A model generated the notes under the pieces. It worked only from the letters and a program-made list of their open reading frames with translations. It searched no databases and had not been told where the DNA came from. From Wenjunlia tyrosinilytica (lineage in GTDB: Bacteria; Actinomycetota; Actinomycetes; Streptomycetales; Streptomycetaceae), in NCBI RefSeq assembly GCF_014646055.1, contig NZ_BMMS01000031.1, positions 1 through 64,000 of the forward strand: a stretch of DNA of 64,000 bases, read 5' to 3'. Shown here one piece after another: positions 32,410-41,169 of the stretch. Numbering within the stretch: the first letter of the stretch is position 1; each line of letters opens with the position of its first letter. Both the position numbers and the translations under genes were made by a program.

Positions 32410-35400
32410 TCATCGTTCGGGAGGCCTGCGGAACATCCGGGTCGCGGTGATCTCGCCGTGCACCACTTCCTCCCCGGGTTCCTGGACCGGCAGTCCGGGC
32501 CGCAGGTGCTCCTCGACGCTGATGTACTTCAGCCCCGCGCGCAGGTCCGCGTCGTTGCGCAGGCGCACGACGAGCGGGAACTCCGCCAGCGCGGTGGTGT
32601 CGAACAGCCCCGTCGTGTAGATCAGCTGCACTCCCAGCGCGTCCGCGAAGGAGCGCTGGAGCTCCAGCAGGTAGGCGGCGTTGGCCCGGCCGATGGGGTT
32701 GTCCAGGAAGAGCGTGCCCGCGTGGCGGTGCCGGTCCCGCCCGCGGTCGTTGCTGCGCAGCGCGGCCATCGTGCAGTACAGGGCGATCGCCGCGGTGAGC
32801 AACTGCCCTCCGGAGAACACGTCGCCCATCTGGCCCACCGGCACCCGCTCGGCACGAAGCACGGCGTCCGGTTTGAGGATCTCCACCGCCACGCCCCTGG
32901 GAGCGAGCGCGGCATGCACTCCGCGCAGGAGCAAGGACATGCCGTCACGGCGTCCCCAGTCCGCCTTCTGGCCCGGGCCGCTCTTCTTGACCGCCGCGCG
33001 GGTGGCCTCGTCGATGACCTCGCCGAGGCGCTCGGTGAGCGTGGCCCGGTCCGGGTCCTCGAAGCGGATCCGCAGGAACTCCTGCCCCGACCACTCCCCC
33101 AGCCCCTCCGGCAGACGGGACAGCCGCTGCGCCGAGCGCAGGGTGTCCAGGGACGCCTCCACCAGGCCGCGCAGCCGGTCGACGATGCTGTCGCGGTTGC
33201 GCATGAGCTGTTCCAGCTCGTCGGTCAGCACTCTCAGGCGCGGCGCGAACGCGGCGGCCCACGCGGCGGCGTGATCGGGCAGCGAGGCGGCCGGCAGTTC
33301 CCTGATCTGCTGGCGCGCGGGGGTGCGCACCTGCTCGTAGCGGGCGGCGTTGGCATGCCTGATGAGGATGTCGCAGGCTTCCCTGACGGCCGATTCGGCG
33401 GCCGACAGGTCCGCGGCGCAGCCACGCAGGGAGCGGCGGGCCTCGGCCGCGGCGGCCCGCGCGGCCGCCAGGTCGCCCGGATAGGGCCCGGCCTCCGGGA
33501 CCCCGTCCTCCCCCTGTGCCCAGGAGTGCGGGCCGTCGCGCAGCAGATCGCGCAGGAGCGCCGCCACCTCGTCGAACCCCGAAGCGCGGTCCTCGGCGGC
33601 GTGGCCGGCCCGCACCAGCTCGGTGTGCTCGGCACATGCGGCCTCGTGGGCGTCGGTGCACTCGGCGAGCCTGCCGGTGGCGGCGCGCAGGAGCGTCTGG
33701 GCGTGCTCGGTGTCGCTCGGGAGCAGGTCTTCGGGAAGCTCGGTGTGGGCGTCGCCGTGGGCGGGCGCGTGGCGTTCGGCCTCGGCCCGCAGACGGCCCA
33801 GTTGCTCACTCGCCGCCGACGCGCGGCTCTCAATGGTCTGCATCAGGGTCTCGACACGGGCGGCGGCGGCCTGGCGTGACGGGCCGTCGGCCCCGTCGGG
33901 ACCCTCGAGCAGGCCGGCGGCGCGGGTGCGGACCTTGTTGGTCAGCCGGTCCAGCTCGGCGCGCGCGGCGCTCTCCGCGCTCTCGGCGCGGGCCTGTTCG
34001 GCGCGCAGGTCGGCGCCCACGCCGACCTTCTCGTAGAGCTGGGAGGCCGCCCGGTACGCCTCGCGCAGGGCGGGCAGCGAGGCACGGGGCGGCTCGTCGG
34101 TGCCGGTGCGGTCAGCGCTGTCGGCGGCGCCGGCGATCTCGGCCCGTTCGGCGCGCAGGGTACGGGCGGTGCGGCGGGCGTCGTCGGCCGCGCGCTGCGC
34201 CGCGCGCCGGTCCTCGTCGGCCGCGCGGGCGCGGGCGAGGCAGGCGGCCGCGCGGGCCTCGGCCTCGGCGCTGTCCTGGCTGAGTTCACGGGTGCGGCGG
34301 GTCCAGTTGGCGCGCTCACGCAGCCGGTGGGCGAGCCCCGCGAGGGCGTCGGCGCGGCGGCGGGCCCGCTGGGCTGCCTCCTGGCGCTGTTCACGCACCA
34401 CCAGCGCGTCGGCCGCGGCCTGTTCCGCGTCGGCTGCGTCGGCGCGTGCGGCGGCCAGCTGCTCATGCGCGTCGGCGGCGGCCGTGCGGGCCTGTTCGAC
34501 GGCCAGCGCGGACTCGGCGAGGCGGCCGGGCGGGCAGGCGGCGCGCCACGAGGCCAGGCGCCCGGCCAGGGCCCGGTCGGCGGAGAGCCGGGCGGCGAGC
34601 GCGCGGATCTCCTCCTCGCGTCCGGTGGCCCGGGTGCGCAGGGCCTGGCGCTCGTCGTCGGCGGCGAGTTCGTCGTGCATCGCCGGGTTCGGCGGGACGA
34701 GGAACACCTCCGGTTCGCCGCTGCCGACCGACGGCGGAGGCGGTGCGAGCAGGGCGGCGCTGGTACCGACGGCGACCGCGCTGCGGGGCAGCAACGCGGC
34801 GGTCGACAGGACCTCACGGGCCCGGCGGTAGGTGGAGGGATCGGTGACGACGACGCCGTCGACGAGCTCGGGGCGGGCGGCGAGCACGGCGGCGTGGTCG
34901 ACGGGATCGACGGCCTGGGCGAGATAGCGCCATCCGGGCAGGGCGGGGATGCCGTGCTCGCCCAGATACTCCACGGTGGCCAGCACATCGGGTCCGGGCG
35001 GCAGCAGTCCGCCGTCGCCGAGCGCGGCGAGGATGCGGGAGTCCTCCGCGGCGCCGGTACGCAGGTCGAACAGCTGCCGCTCGGCGCGGGCGACCACGTC
35101 GTCCAGCAGCTCCCGCAGGTCCTCGGCGGCGGAGTCGAGGAGCTCGGGGGTGAGCGCCGTGTCGTCGCCATGGGTCCGGGGGGAGGCCCCGGACGCAGTG
35201 GCCTCTGTATCGGCCTGCCCGCCCGTACTGGCCTCCCCGTCGCCCGGGGCCGGCGCGGCCGGGGGGCCGCCCGGCTCCGGGCTGGTCCTGGCCGCCGGGA
35301 TGCCCACGCCGGGGGCCGGCCGCCGTGCCGCCAGGCCGAGGAGTTCGGTGAGGCGTTCGTCGTCGGTGAGGGCGCGGGTGGCGCGCAGCTCAGCGGCGCG

Positions 35401-37176
35401 GGCGGCCCTGGCCGCGGCGAGGGCGTCGGCGGCGCGGGCCGAGGCCAGGTCCGCGCGTGCCTGCGCACCCGCTGCCTCGCGGCTGCGGGCTCCCGCCTCG
35501 TCGGCGGCGGCCCTGGCCTGCTCCCAAGCGGCTTCCGCGGCCCGGCTGTTCTCCGCGGCCTCCAGCGCCGCGCGAGCGGGGTCCGCGTCGGGCGCGGTGT
35601 CGTCGAGCCAGCCCGCGCGCACGGCCTCCGCGGTCTCCTGTCCGACCTCGGCCAGGCGCTGGCGCAGATGCTCGGCCTCGCTGCGGGCCTTCTGCGCTGC
35701 CGTGGCCGCGGCGGTGGCGTCTCGGTGGGAGGTCTCGGAGCCGGTCTGCAGGGCGGACGCGCGCTCCTCCTCGGCGTCGGCCGCCTCCTCGGCCGCCTCG
35801 GCGGCGCAGTCCAGGGCACGCACCAGCTCGGCCGCCGCCTTGGCACGCGCGGCGAGGGCGGGGGCCGCGTCCCGCTCGGCCTCCTGGATCGCGGCGGCCA
35901 CCCGGGCCGAGCGGTCGGCGGCGGCGCGGTGGCGCAGGACGGACTCGGCGGCCTGCCAGGCGGAATGGGCGGTGCGGGCGTCGGCCAGTTCCCGGCGCAG
36001 CGCGGCGGCGTCCTTCTCGGCGGAGCCGAGAGCGAGCGAGGCGTGGCGGTGGGCGAGTTCGGCGGCGATGAGCGCCGCGTGGGCGCGTCGGGAGTCGGCC
36101 TCGGCGACGGCTTCGGCGGCGGTGGCGACCTGTTCCTCCAGGTGCGCGGCCCTGGCCCGTTCCTCACCGGCCCGTGCGGTGAGCCTGCGGGCGAGCTGGC
36201 GGGCGCGGCGCTCGGAGAGGGTGTGGATCTCGCGGGAGCCGTCGCGGGCGGCGGTGGCCTCGACGATACGGCTGAGCAGTTCCAGCGAGCCCGCGGTGAA
36301 GTCCCGTTCGGCGGTGAGCTCGGCGCGGCGGCCCAGCTTGTTGGCGAAGCCGTGGACGAGGTCGGCGAGCCCGTCGGTGTCACGGGTGTCGGTGACGGCC
36401 CGCAGGAGAAGGTCGGTGAAGTCGGAGTCGTTCTTCACCGCGAACAGGCCGGCGGCCTCGCCCTCGTCGGCGTTCATCTCCCGCTGGTAGCGGAAGAGTT
36501 CGGGGTCCAGGCCCAGGGCGCCCAGGTGCTCGTTCCAGCGCTCGTGGATCTCTTCCCAGACGATGTCCAGATGGGGGTACGCCCGTCCGGCCTCCGTGAG
36601 GGCGTCACGGAAGCCCTTCATCGTGCGGCGGCGGCCTCGCGCGGTGGTGGGGCTGCCGTCCGGTGAGGGCACGGCGATGCCCGCGGCCTCGGCGACCGGC
36701 AGCGAGTCCAGGGTCAGGCCGGGGCCCGGCCGGAAGGAGTACCAGCTCTCGGCGAACTTGCGGGGGTCGGAGGAGACCTGGCGGCCGCGCCACTCGCTGA
36801 CCTTGCCGACGACGACGAGTTCGCCGGTGAGGGTGTGCTGCCACTCCAGGGCGACATGGCCGCAGTCGTCCGCGAGCAGGAACTTGCGCAGCACTCCGGA
36901 GCTGGCGCCGCCGAGGGTGTTGCGGTGGCCGGGCAGCATCACGGAGAAGATCAGCTTGAGCAGGACGGACTTGCCGCCGCCGTTCTCCAGGAAGAGCACA
37001 CCCGCGGGGGCGGGCCGCCGCCGGGGGCCGGAGGGCTCCTCACCGAACAGGTCGACCTGGAGCGGCGCCGGCTCCGCCACGGGTTCGCCGACTCCGCGCA
37101 GGTCCAGGACCGTGTCGGCGTAGCGTGCGCCGGCTGGTCCGATGGAGTACAGGCGTACCCGGGACAGCTCGTACAT
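32410..37176 (-). CDS. SMC/MukB/JetC-like coiled-coil ATPase
   Basis: Very long ATPase (1588 aa) of the SMC/RecN/SbcC class. The Walker A FLENGGGKSVLLK is at about 63-75. Over 1200 Ala/Arg/Glu-rich coiled-coil residues follow, with a globular interruption near the middle (about 620-820) that may be a hinge. The signature FSGGQLLTAA (about 1454) and Walker B TLFLDNPIG (about 1492) end it. The residue after the Walker B Asp is Asn rather than the catalytic Glu. The third gene of the operon, it probably forms a DNA-extruding or clamping complex with the two proteins encoded upstream. Close to MksB/JetC by architecture; exact family unproven. Confidence 0.8.
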   Translation of the reverse strand: MYELSRVRLYSIGPAGARYADTVLDLRGVGEPVAEPAPLQVDLFGEEPSGPRRRPAPAGVLFLENGGGKSVLLKLIFSVMLPGHRNTLGGASSGVLRKFLLADDCGHVALEWQHTLTGELVVVGKVSEWRGRQVSSDPRKFAESWYSFRPGPGLTLDSLPVAEAAGIAVPSPDGSPTTARGRRRTMKGFRDALTEAGRAYPHLDIVWEEIHERWNEHLGALGLDPELFRYQREMNADEGEAAGLFAVKNDSDFTDLLLRAVTDTRDTDGLADLVHGFANKLGRRAELTAERDFTAGSLELLSRIVEATAARDGSREIHTLSERRARQLARRLTARAGEERARAAHLEEQVATAAEAVAEADSRRAHAALIAAELAHRHASLALGSAEKDAAALRRELADARTAHSAWQAAESVLRHRAAADRSARVAAAIQEAERDAAPALAARAKAAAELVRALDCAAEAAEEAADAEEERASALQTGSETSHRDATAAATAAQKARSEAEHLRQRLAEVGQETAEAVRAGWLDDTAPDADPARAALEAAENSRAAEAAWEQARAAADEAGARSREAAGAQARADLASARAADALAAARAARAAELRATRALTDDERLTELLGLAARRPAPGVGIPAARTSPEPGGPPAAPAPGDGEASTGGQADTEATASGASPRTHGDDTALTPELLDSAAEDLRELLDDVVARAERQLFDLRTGAAEDSRILAALGDGGLLPPGPDVLATVEYLGEHGIPALPGWRYLAQAVDPVDHAAVLAARPELVDGVVVTDPSTYRRAREVLSTAALLPRSAVAVGTSAALLAPPPPSVGSGEPEVFLVPPNPAMHDELAADDERQALRTRATGREEEIRALAARLSADRALAGRLASWRAACPPGRLAESALAVEQARTAAADAHEQLAAARADAADAEQAAADALVVREQRQEAAQRARRRADALAGLAHRLRERANWTRRTRELSQDSAEAEARAAACLARARAADEDRRAAQRAADDARRTARTLRAERAEIAGAADSADRTGTDEPPRASLPALREAYRAASQLYEKVGVGADLRAEQARAESAESAARAELDRLTNKVRTRAAGLLEGPDGADGPSRQAAAARVETLMQTIESRASAASEQLGRLRAEAERHAPAHGDAHTELPEDLLPSDTEHAQTLLRAATGRLAECTDAHEAACAEHTELVRAGHAAEDRASGFDEVAALLRDLLRDGPHSWAQGEDGVPEAGPYPGDLAAARAAAAEARRSLRGCAADLSAAESAVREACDILIRHANAARYEQVRTPARQQIRELPAASLPDHAAAWAAAFAPRLRVLTDELEQLMRNRDSIVDRLRGLVEASLDTLRSAQRLSRLPEGLGEWSGQEFLRIRFEDPDRATLTERLGEVIDEATRAAVKKSGPGQKADWGRRDGMSLLLRGVHAALAPRGVAVEILKPDAVLRAERVPVGQMGDVFSGGQLLTAAIALYCTMAALRSNDRGRDRHRHAGTLFLDNPIGRANAAYLLELQRSFADALGVQLIYTTGLFDTTALAEFPLVVRLRNDADLRAGLKYISVEEHLRPGLPVQEPGEEVVHGEITATRMFRRPPER

Positions 37177-37227
37177 GTGTGTCTTCTCGCCAGTCGGAGT
37201 GGGCTGGTTGGTGGGTCGGCGGTGGGG

Positions 37228-38145
37228 CTAGTGGGAGTGGAAGGGCAGGCCGGCGTCGGCGACCAGCTCGTCGCTGTCGTCCGCGGGTGCCAGAGCGGCG
37301 GTGCCGTCACTGACCGGGACGACGCCGAGTTCGAGCAGTTCGGCCATGGCGGCGCTGCTCGCGAGGTCGCGGACCTGCAACTGGTAGCGGGCGGTGGTGC
37401 GGTAGGTGCCGCCGGCGTCGTCGGCGGTCTTCTGCAGGAAGCCCGAATCCACGAGGAAGGCGACCGCCTTGCCGATGATTCCTATGGTGGAGCCGGACAG
37501 GCGCCGGGCGTCCTTGGTGGCGCCGGTGGCGCTGCGCCGGGTGTAGACCCGCCAGGCGGCTTCGAGGCCGGGGGCGTCGGAGGCCGGGTCGGTGTTCTCC
37601 CCCGCCTCCTCGGCACGCTCCTCCAGGCGGCGGCAGGCCTGGCGGACGAACGAGTCCACGCCGTTGACCGTGATCCGTCCGATGTAGCCGTCGTCGGCGA
37701 GGTCCTCGGGGCGCGGGAACGCCATCGCCGCCACCGCGAGATGCGCCAGGCCGTGCAGGAAGCGGTCGGTGGAGTCCGAGGCGGCGCGGCGAGAGTAGTC
37801 GCCCATGCGCACGGAGAAGACGGAGTCCTCGGCTGCGGCCAGCGCCATTCCCGCGCGTGCCGAGACCTCGAGGACGACGAGGCCGAGACCGGTGGCCACG
37901 GCGTCGGCGAGGCGGGCGAAGGCGGGGTCGTCGCGGTGGCGGCGGATGAGCTCGGCGTACTCGAGGTCGCGGGCGGGCAGCAGCTTGGGCTGGAGTCCGA
38001 ACGAGACCAGCCGGGAGGCGTCCGCGGCGTCGGCCGGGGTGACGGCCCCGGCCCCGGGGGGCCGCGCGCCGGTGTCGTGCTCGTCGTGCCGGTCCGCGTA
38101 CCTGTCCTGCTCGGCAGCGGTGTGCGGATCTGCGGTGTCGTTCAC
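37228..38145 (-). CDS. Kite/JetB-like small subunit (putative)
   Basis: Soluble protein of 305 aa. After a charged, disordered N-terminus (about 50 residues) comes a helical domain with repeated winged-helix-like patterns (GTIGIIGKAVAFLVDSGFLQK-like helix, then TYRTTARYQLQVRDLASSAA). Winged-helix KITE proteins (MukE, MksE, JetB) bind kleisins in SMC complexes. I assign it on position, size and fold pattern only. The GTG start has GGAGG seven bases upstream. It lies 51 bases before the ATPase gene. Confidence 0.6.
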   Translation of the reverse strand: MNDTADPHTAAEQDRYADRHDEHDTGARPPGAGAVTPADAADASRLVSFGLQPKLLPARDLEYAELIRRHRDDPAFARLADAVATGLGLVVLEVSARAGMALAAAEDSVFSVRMGDYSRRAASDSTDRFLHGLAHLAVAAMAFPRPEDLADDGYIGRITVNGVDSFVRQACRRLEERAEEAGENTDPASDAPGLEAAWRVYTRRSATGATKDARRLSGSTIGIIGKAVAFLVDSGFLQKTADDAGGTYRTTARYQLQVRDLASSAAMAELLELGVVPVSDGTAALAPADDSDELVADAGLPFHSH

Positions 38146-38163
38146 GGTCGTGCCTCCCTCCCT

Positions 38164-38242
38164 GCGGTGTGCTGATCTGCGGTCTGTGCCTCCGCGGTGT
38201 ATGCCCCCGCGGTGTGCTGATCTGCGGTCTGTGCCTCCGCGG
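38164..38242. repeat. 34-bp direct repeat between first two SMC-operon genes
   Basis: A 34-base sequence starting GCGGTGTGCTGATCTGCGGT occurs exactly twice, at 38164-38197 and 38209-38242, 45 bases apart start to start. It fills much of the 193-base gap between the kleisin-like and kite-like genes. Confidence 0.85.
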
Positions 38243-38338
38243 CGTGTGCGCGAGTGCCGGGCCCGAGCGTGCCCGCAGTGCCGTGGATGCCCGCCGTGCG
38301 GTGCGTGCGGTGCGGTCCCTGACTGTCCTGCCGGAGCG

Positions 38339-39862
38339 TCATGAGGCCCGCTCCGCCGCCATCGCGGCCGCGTCGAGCGTCGCGGTGCCGACGATGAGGT
38401 CGGCGCCGCCGAACTCCGGGTCGTCCAGCGGCGTCCCGTCGTCCACCGCGAACAGCAGCCGCTCCTCCCCCTGCCGGTAGGCGACACCGACGGGCGGGCT
38501 GGCGGCGTGCACGGCGAGGAGGGCGAGCAGATACGGGAGTTCCGGATCGGACCGCCGGGCCTCGGCCAGCAGACCGGACAGCCGTCTGGGCGCGTCCGGG
38601 GGCAGGTCGAGCAGATGCAGCGCGGTGTCCATCTGCTCGTCCGAGAACCGGCTGTCGTCGGGCGTGGCCACCAGGTCCGGCTCCGGCATCAGCGCACCGA
38701 GGTGCTCGCGCTCCAGCGGCGGGGTCAGCAGGCCGTCCACGAGGTCGCAGACCCGGGCCGCGGCGGGGGTGCGCAGACCTGTGCCGGAGGCGAAGAAGGC
38801 GTCGGTGACCTTGGACGCGCGCTCGACCGGCAGCGGCAGAAGGGGCCCGAGCAGCTGCCCGTAGAGGTCGGTCCCGGCCCGTGCGGGCGGCGCCGCGAAC
38901 GCCTGGCGGTCCTGCTCGGCACGGAAGAGCGGCCCGGCCTCGAGCAGCCGGGACTGCAACTGGGTGTGGCGCCGGATGCAGTCCTTGACTATGTCCACGA
39001 GCTCGGCGGCGCGCCGCTTGTGCTCGCCGGTGCGGTGGTCGACGGCCTCGGCCTCGTCGCGCACGCGGCGGATGTTGGTGAGGATCGCGTTCTCGTGCCG
39101 GTAGCGGTCGGCGACGTGGTCGAGTGCCTCGGCGATGAGGTCGGGGACCGCGCGCAGCCAGTCGACGGCCCGGACATTGCGCCGGGTGGCCTCCAGCGCC
39201 CGGCGCAGCGATTCGGCGTACTGGACGGTGCGGTAGCGGGCCTGTTCGGCGGCGAGCTGGGCGTCGGCGAGCCGGCCCCGCTCGATGAGCACCTCGAGCT
39301 TGACCTCGGCGGCGATCTGGGCGCTGGCGACGTCGGTGTCGAGCGCCCCCACCAGTACGTTGACGGCTTCGTCGGTGGTGCGCAGATAGACCCCGCCGTC
39401 GGGGCCCGGCACCTCTTCGACGAGCTTGAAGTCGTAGTCGCGGCGCACATAGGCGCCGTCGGGGCCGAAGGTGCCGTAAACGGCGCGGAAGCCGCGGTCG
39501 ACACTGCCCACGTTGATCAGGTTCTCCAGGACCCAGCGGGCGACGCGCTCGTGCTCGGCGGCGGGGCGCCGCGGGGCCTGCGCGGCGACCCTCGGCAGGA
39601 GCCGGGCGACGACCTGCTCGTGATCGGCGCCGGTGTCGAAGTCCATGTTGAGCGTGACCAGGTCGATGGAGGCGAGCGCCACCTCGGCCATGGAGTAGAC
39701 GGTGTACTCCCCCGCCAGATTCGCCTTGCGCACGTCCAGGTCGTGCAGCGGCGCGGTGCAGGCCAGCGCCTTGAGGCGGCGGGCGAGGCCCTCGTCGGCC
39801 GCTGGGCCCGGCGCGGGGCGCGGGGCGCCCGGGGGCGTCTGGTGGTGGACGGTTGCGGTCAC
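38339..39862 (-). CDS. Kleisin/JetA-like subunit (putative)
   Basis: Soluble mostly helical protein (507 aa). An N-terminal part (about 20-170) with short helices precedes a long coiled-coil stretch (about 190-300, with IERGRLADAQLAAEQARY). A C-terminal domain rich in Leu/Pro helices follows (DEQMDTALHLLDLPPDAPRR). First gene of the three-gene operon. Size and position fit the kleisin (MksF/JetA) of SMC-like complexes, but no diagnostic motif was seen. The GTG at 39862 has TAATCT seven bases upstream, so the message may be leaderless; an upstream start at 39970 is less likely. Confidence 0.6.
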   Translation of the reverse strand: MTATVHHQTPPGAPRPAPGPAADEGLARRLKALACTAPLHDLDVRKANLAGEYTVYSMAEVALASIDLVTLNMDFDTGADHEQVVARLLPRVAAQAPRRPAAEHERVARWVLENLINVGSVDRGFRAVYGTFGPDGAYVRRDYDFKLVEEVPGPDGGVYLRTTDEAVNVLVGALDTDVASAQIAAEVKLEVLIERGRLADAQLAAEQARYRTVQYAESLRRALEATRRNVRAVDWLRAVPDLIAEALDHVADRYRHENAILTNIRRVRDEAEAVDHRTGEHKRRAAELVDIVKDCIRRHTQLQSRLLEAGPLFRAEQDRQAFAAPPARAGTDLYGQLLGPLLPLPVERASKVTDAFFASGTGLRTPAAARVCDLVDGLLTPPLEREHLGALMPEPDLVATPDDSRFSDEQMDTALHLLDLPPDAPRRLSGLLAEARRSDPELPYLLALLAVHAASPPVGVAYRQGEERLLFAVDDGTPLDDPEFGGADLIVGTATLDAAAMAAERAS

Positions 39863-40026
39863 GACGCACAGATTAGGCGGTCGCACCGACAACGATCGAT
39901 TCGGCACGGTTGCGGTGGATGGGCGGCAATGCGGGACCCTGCAACATGCGTTCGGCACCGTTGACGCCAAGTCGCCCCGTCCCTACGGTTACCGGAGGGT
40001 AACCTCTGAGGAAGGCGGACGCCGGC

Positions 40027-40965
40027 ATGGCGCGGTCCACGCATGTGCGCACATCCGACGGCACCAGGCTCCATGCCGTCGTCGAAGGTCCAGACGACGC
40101 CCCGCTCACCGTGGTCCTCGCCCACGGCTGGACGCTCACCCATGCCTCATGGGCGGCGCAGGTGGCGGCGCTGACCGCCACCGGGGCCGAGCACCCGGTG
40201 CGCACCGTCACCTACGACCAGCGCGGCCATGGGCGTTCGGAGCGCGGAGCCGCCGTGCTCTCGATCGACCTGCTCGGCGACGACCTCGCCAGGGTGCTGG
40301 CGCAGACCGCGCCGGAAGGGCCCGTGGTGCTGGTGGGGCACTCCATGGGCGGAATGACCGTCATGGCGCTGGCCGCGTCACGGCCCGAACTGTTCGGCGG
40401 GAGGGTCGTCGGCGTCCTGCTCACCGGGACATCCGCGGGCGGGCTCTCCGTGCCCCCGCCCGGACGAGTGCCGGGACTGGCGAGGGCGGTGCGCCGCGGC
40501 CAGGGCGCGTTTCTCGCCCATGCCGCCCGCCACCCGGCCCGCTTCGAACGGCTGCGGCGCCTGGCTCCCCCGACCGCGGCGCTGCACCGGCGCCAGGTGC
40601 GGGGCTTCCTCTTCGGAGTGCGCCCGCCCCGCCAGGCCGTCCTGGAGTGCGCCCGGATGATCCACGACACGCCGATCGAGGTGATCGCGGCCTTCTTCCC
40701 CGCGATCATGACGCACGACAAGAGCCGTGCGCTGTCCGCGCTGTCGGGCGTGCCGGTGAGCATCCTGTGCGGTTCGCTGGACAAGCTCACACCCGTGTCC
40801 CACACCCGCGCGCTGGCCGCCGCCCTGCCGCACGCCCGCGTCCACATCGAGGCGGGCTGCGGGCACATGCTCCAGACCGAGCGCCCGGACGTGGTGAGCG
40901 GCCGTCTTCGCGAGCTCGTGGCCGACGTCCACCCGGCGGTGCCCAGGACCGAGGTCGGCCCCTGA
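40027..40965 (+). CDS. Alpha/beta-hydrolase
   Basis: Cytosolic alpha/beta-hydrolase (312 aa). The oxyanion strand VVLAHGWTLTHASW, the nucleophile elbow VGHSMGG (Ser near 108), the acidic residue region CGSLDKLTPV and the catalytic His in GCGHMLQTERP are all present. Substrate unknown. It is divergent from the SMC-like operon. The gap after it is filled by a 21/22-base tandem repeat before pxpA. Confidence 0.9.
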   Translation: MARSTHVRTSDGTRLHAVVEGPDDAPLTVVLAHGWTLTHASWAAQVAALTATGAEHPVRTVTYDQRGHGRSERGAAVLSIDLLGDDLARVLAQTAPEGPVVLVGHSMGGMTVMALAASRPELFGGRVVGVLLTGTSAGGLSVPPPGRVPGLARAVRRGQGAFLAHAARHPARFERLRRLAPPTAALHRRQVRGFLFGVRPPRQAVLECARMIHDTPIEVIAAFFPAIMTHDKSRALSALSGVPVSILCGSLDKLTPVSHTRALAAALPHARVHIEAGCGHMLQTERPDVVSGRLRELVADVHPAVPRTEVGP

Positions 40966-40983
40966 TTCCGCCGCGTCCTCCCT

Positions 40984-41086
40984 GATCCGCACGGCGTCCC
41001 CTCCGATCCGCACGGCGTCCCCACCCGATCCGCACGGCGTCCTCCCTGATCCGCACGGCGTCCCCGCCCGATCCGCACGGCGTCGG
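40984..41086. repeat. Tandem repeat with 21/22-base period
   Basis: GATCCGCACGGCGTCC starts at 40984, 41005, 41027, 41048 and 41070, giving spacings of 21, 22, 21 and 22 bases. The last copy is truncated after GTC. It lies between the alpha/beta-hydrolase gene and the pxpABC operon. Confidence 0.9.
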
Positions 41087-41169
41087 CTGCCGCGTCCCGT
41101 GAAAGCCCCGTTGGCGGCGCGGCTGACCCTACGATCGGATCAAGGGGAACGACCAACGATGGGGATGCC

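Noticed and set aside
33942-36666. Several 500-800-aa frames on both strands within the SMC-like gene
   Set aside because: They overlap the 1588-aa ATPase frame, whose Walker A, signature and Walker B motifs show it is the real one.
32410-39862. Complete Wadjet defence system
   Set aside because: No JetD-like gene lies on either side, and family membership of the three proteins rests on size, order and motifs only.
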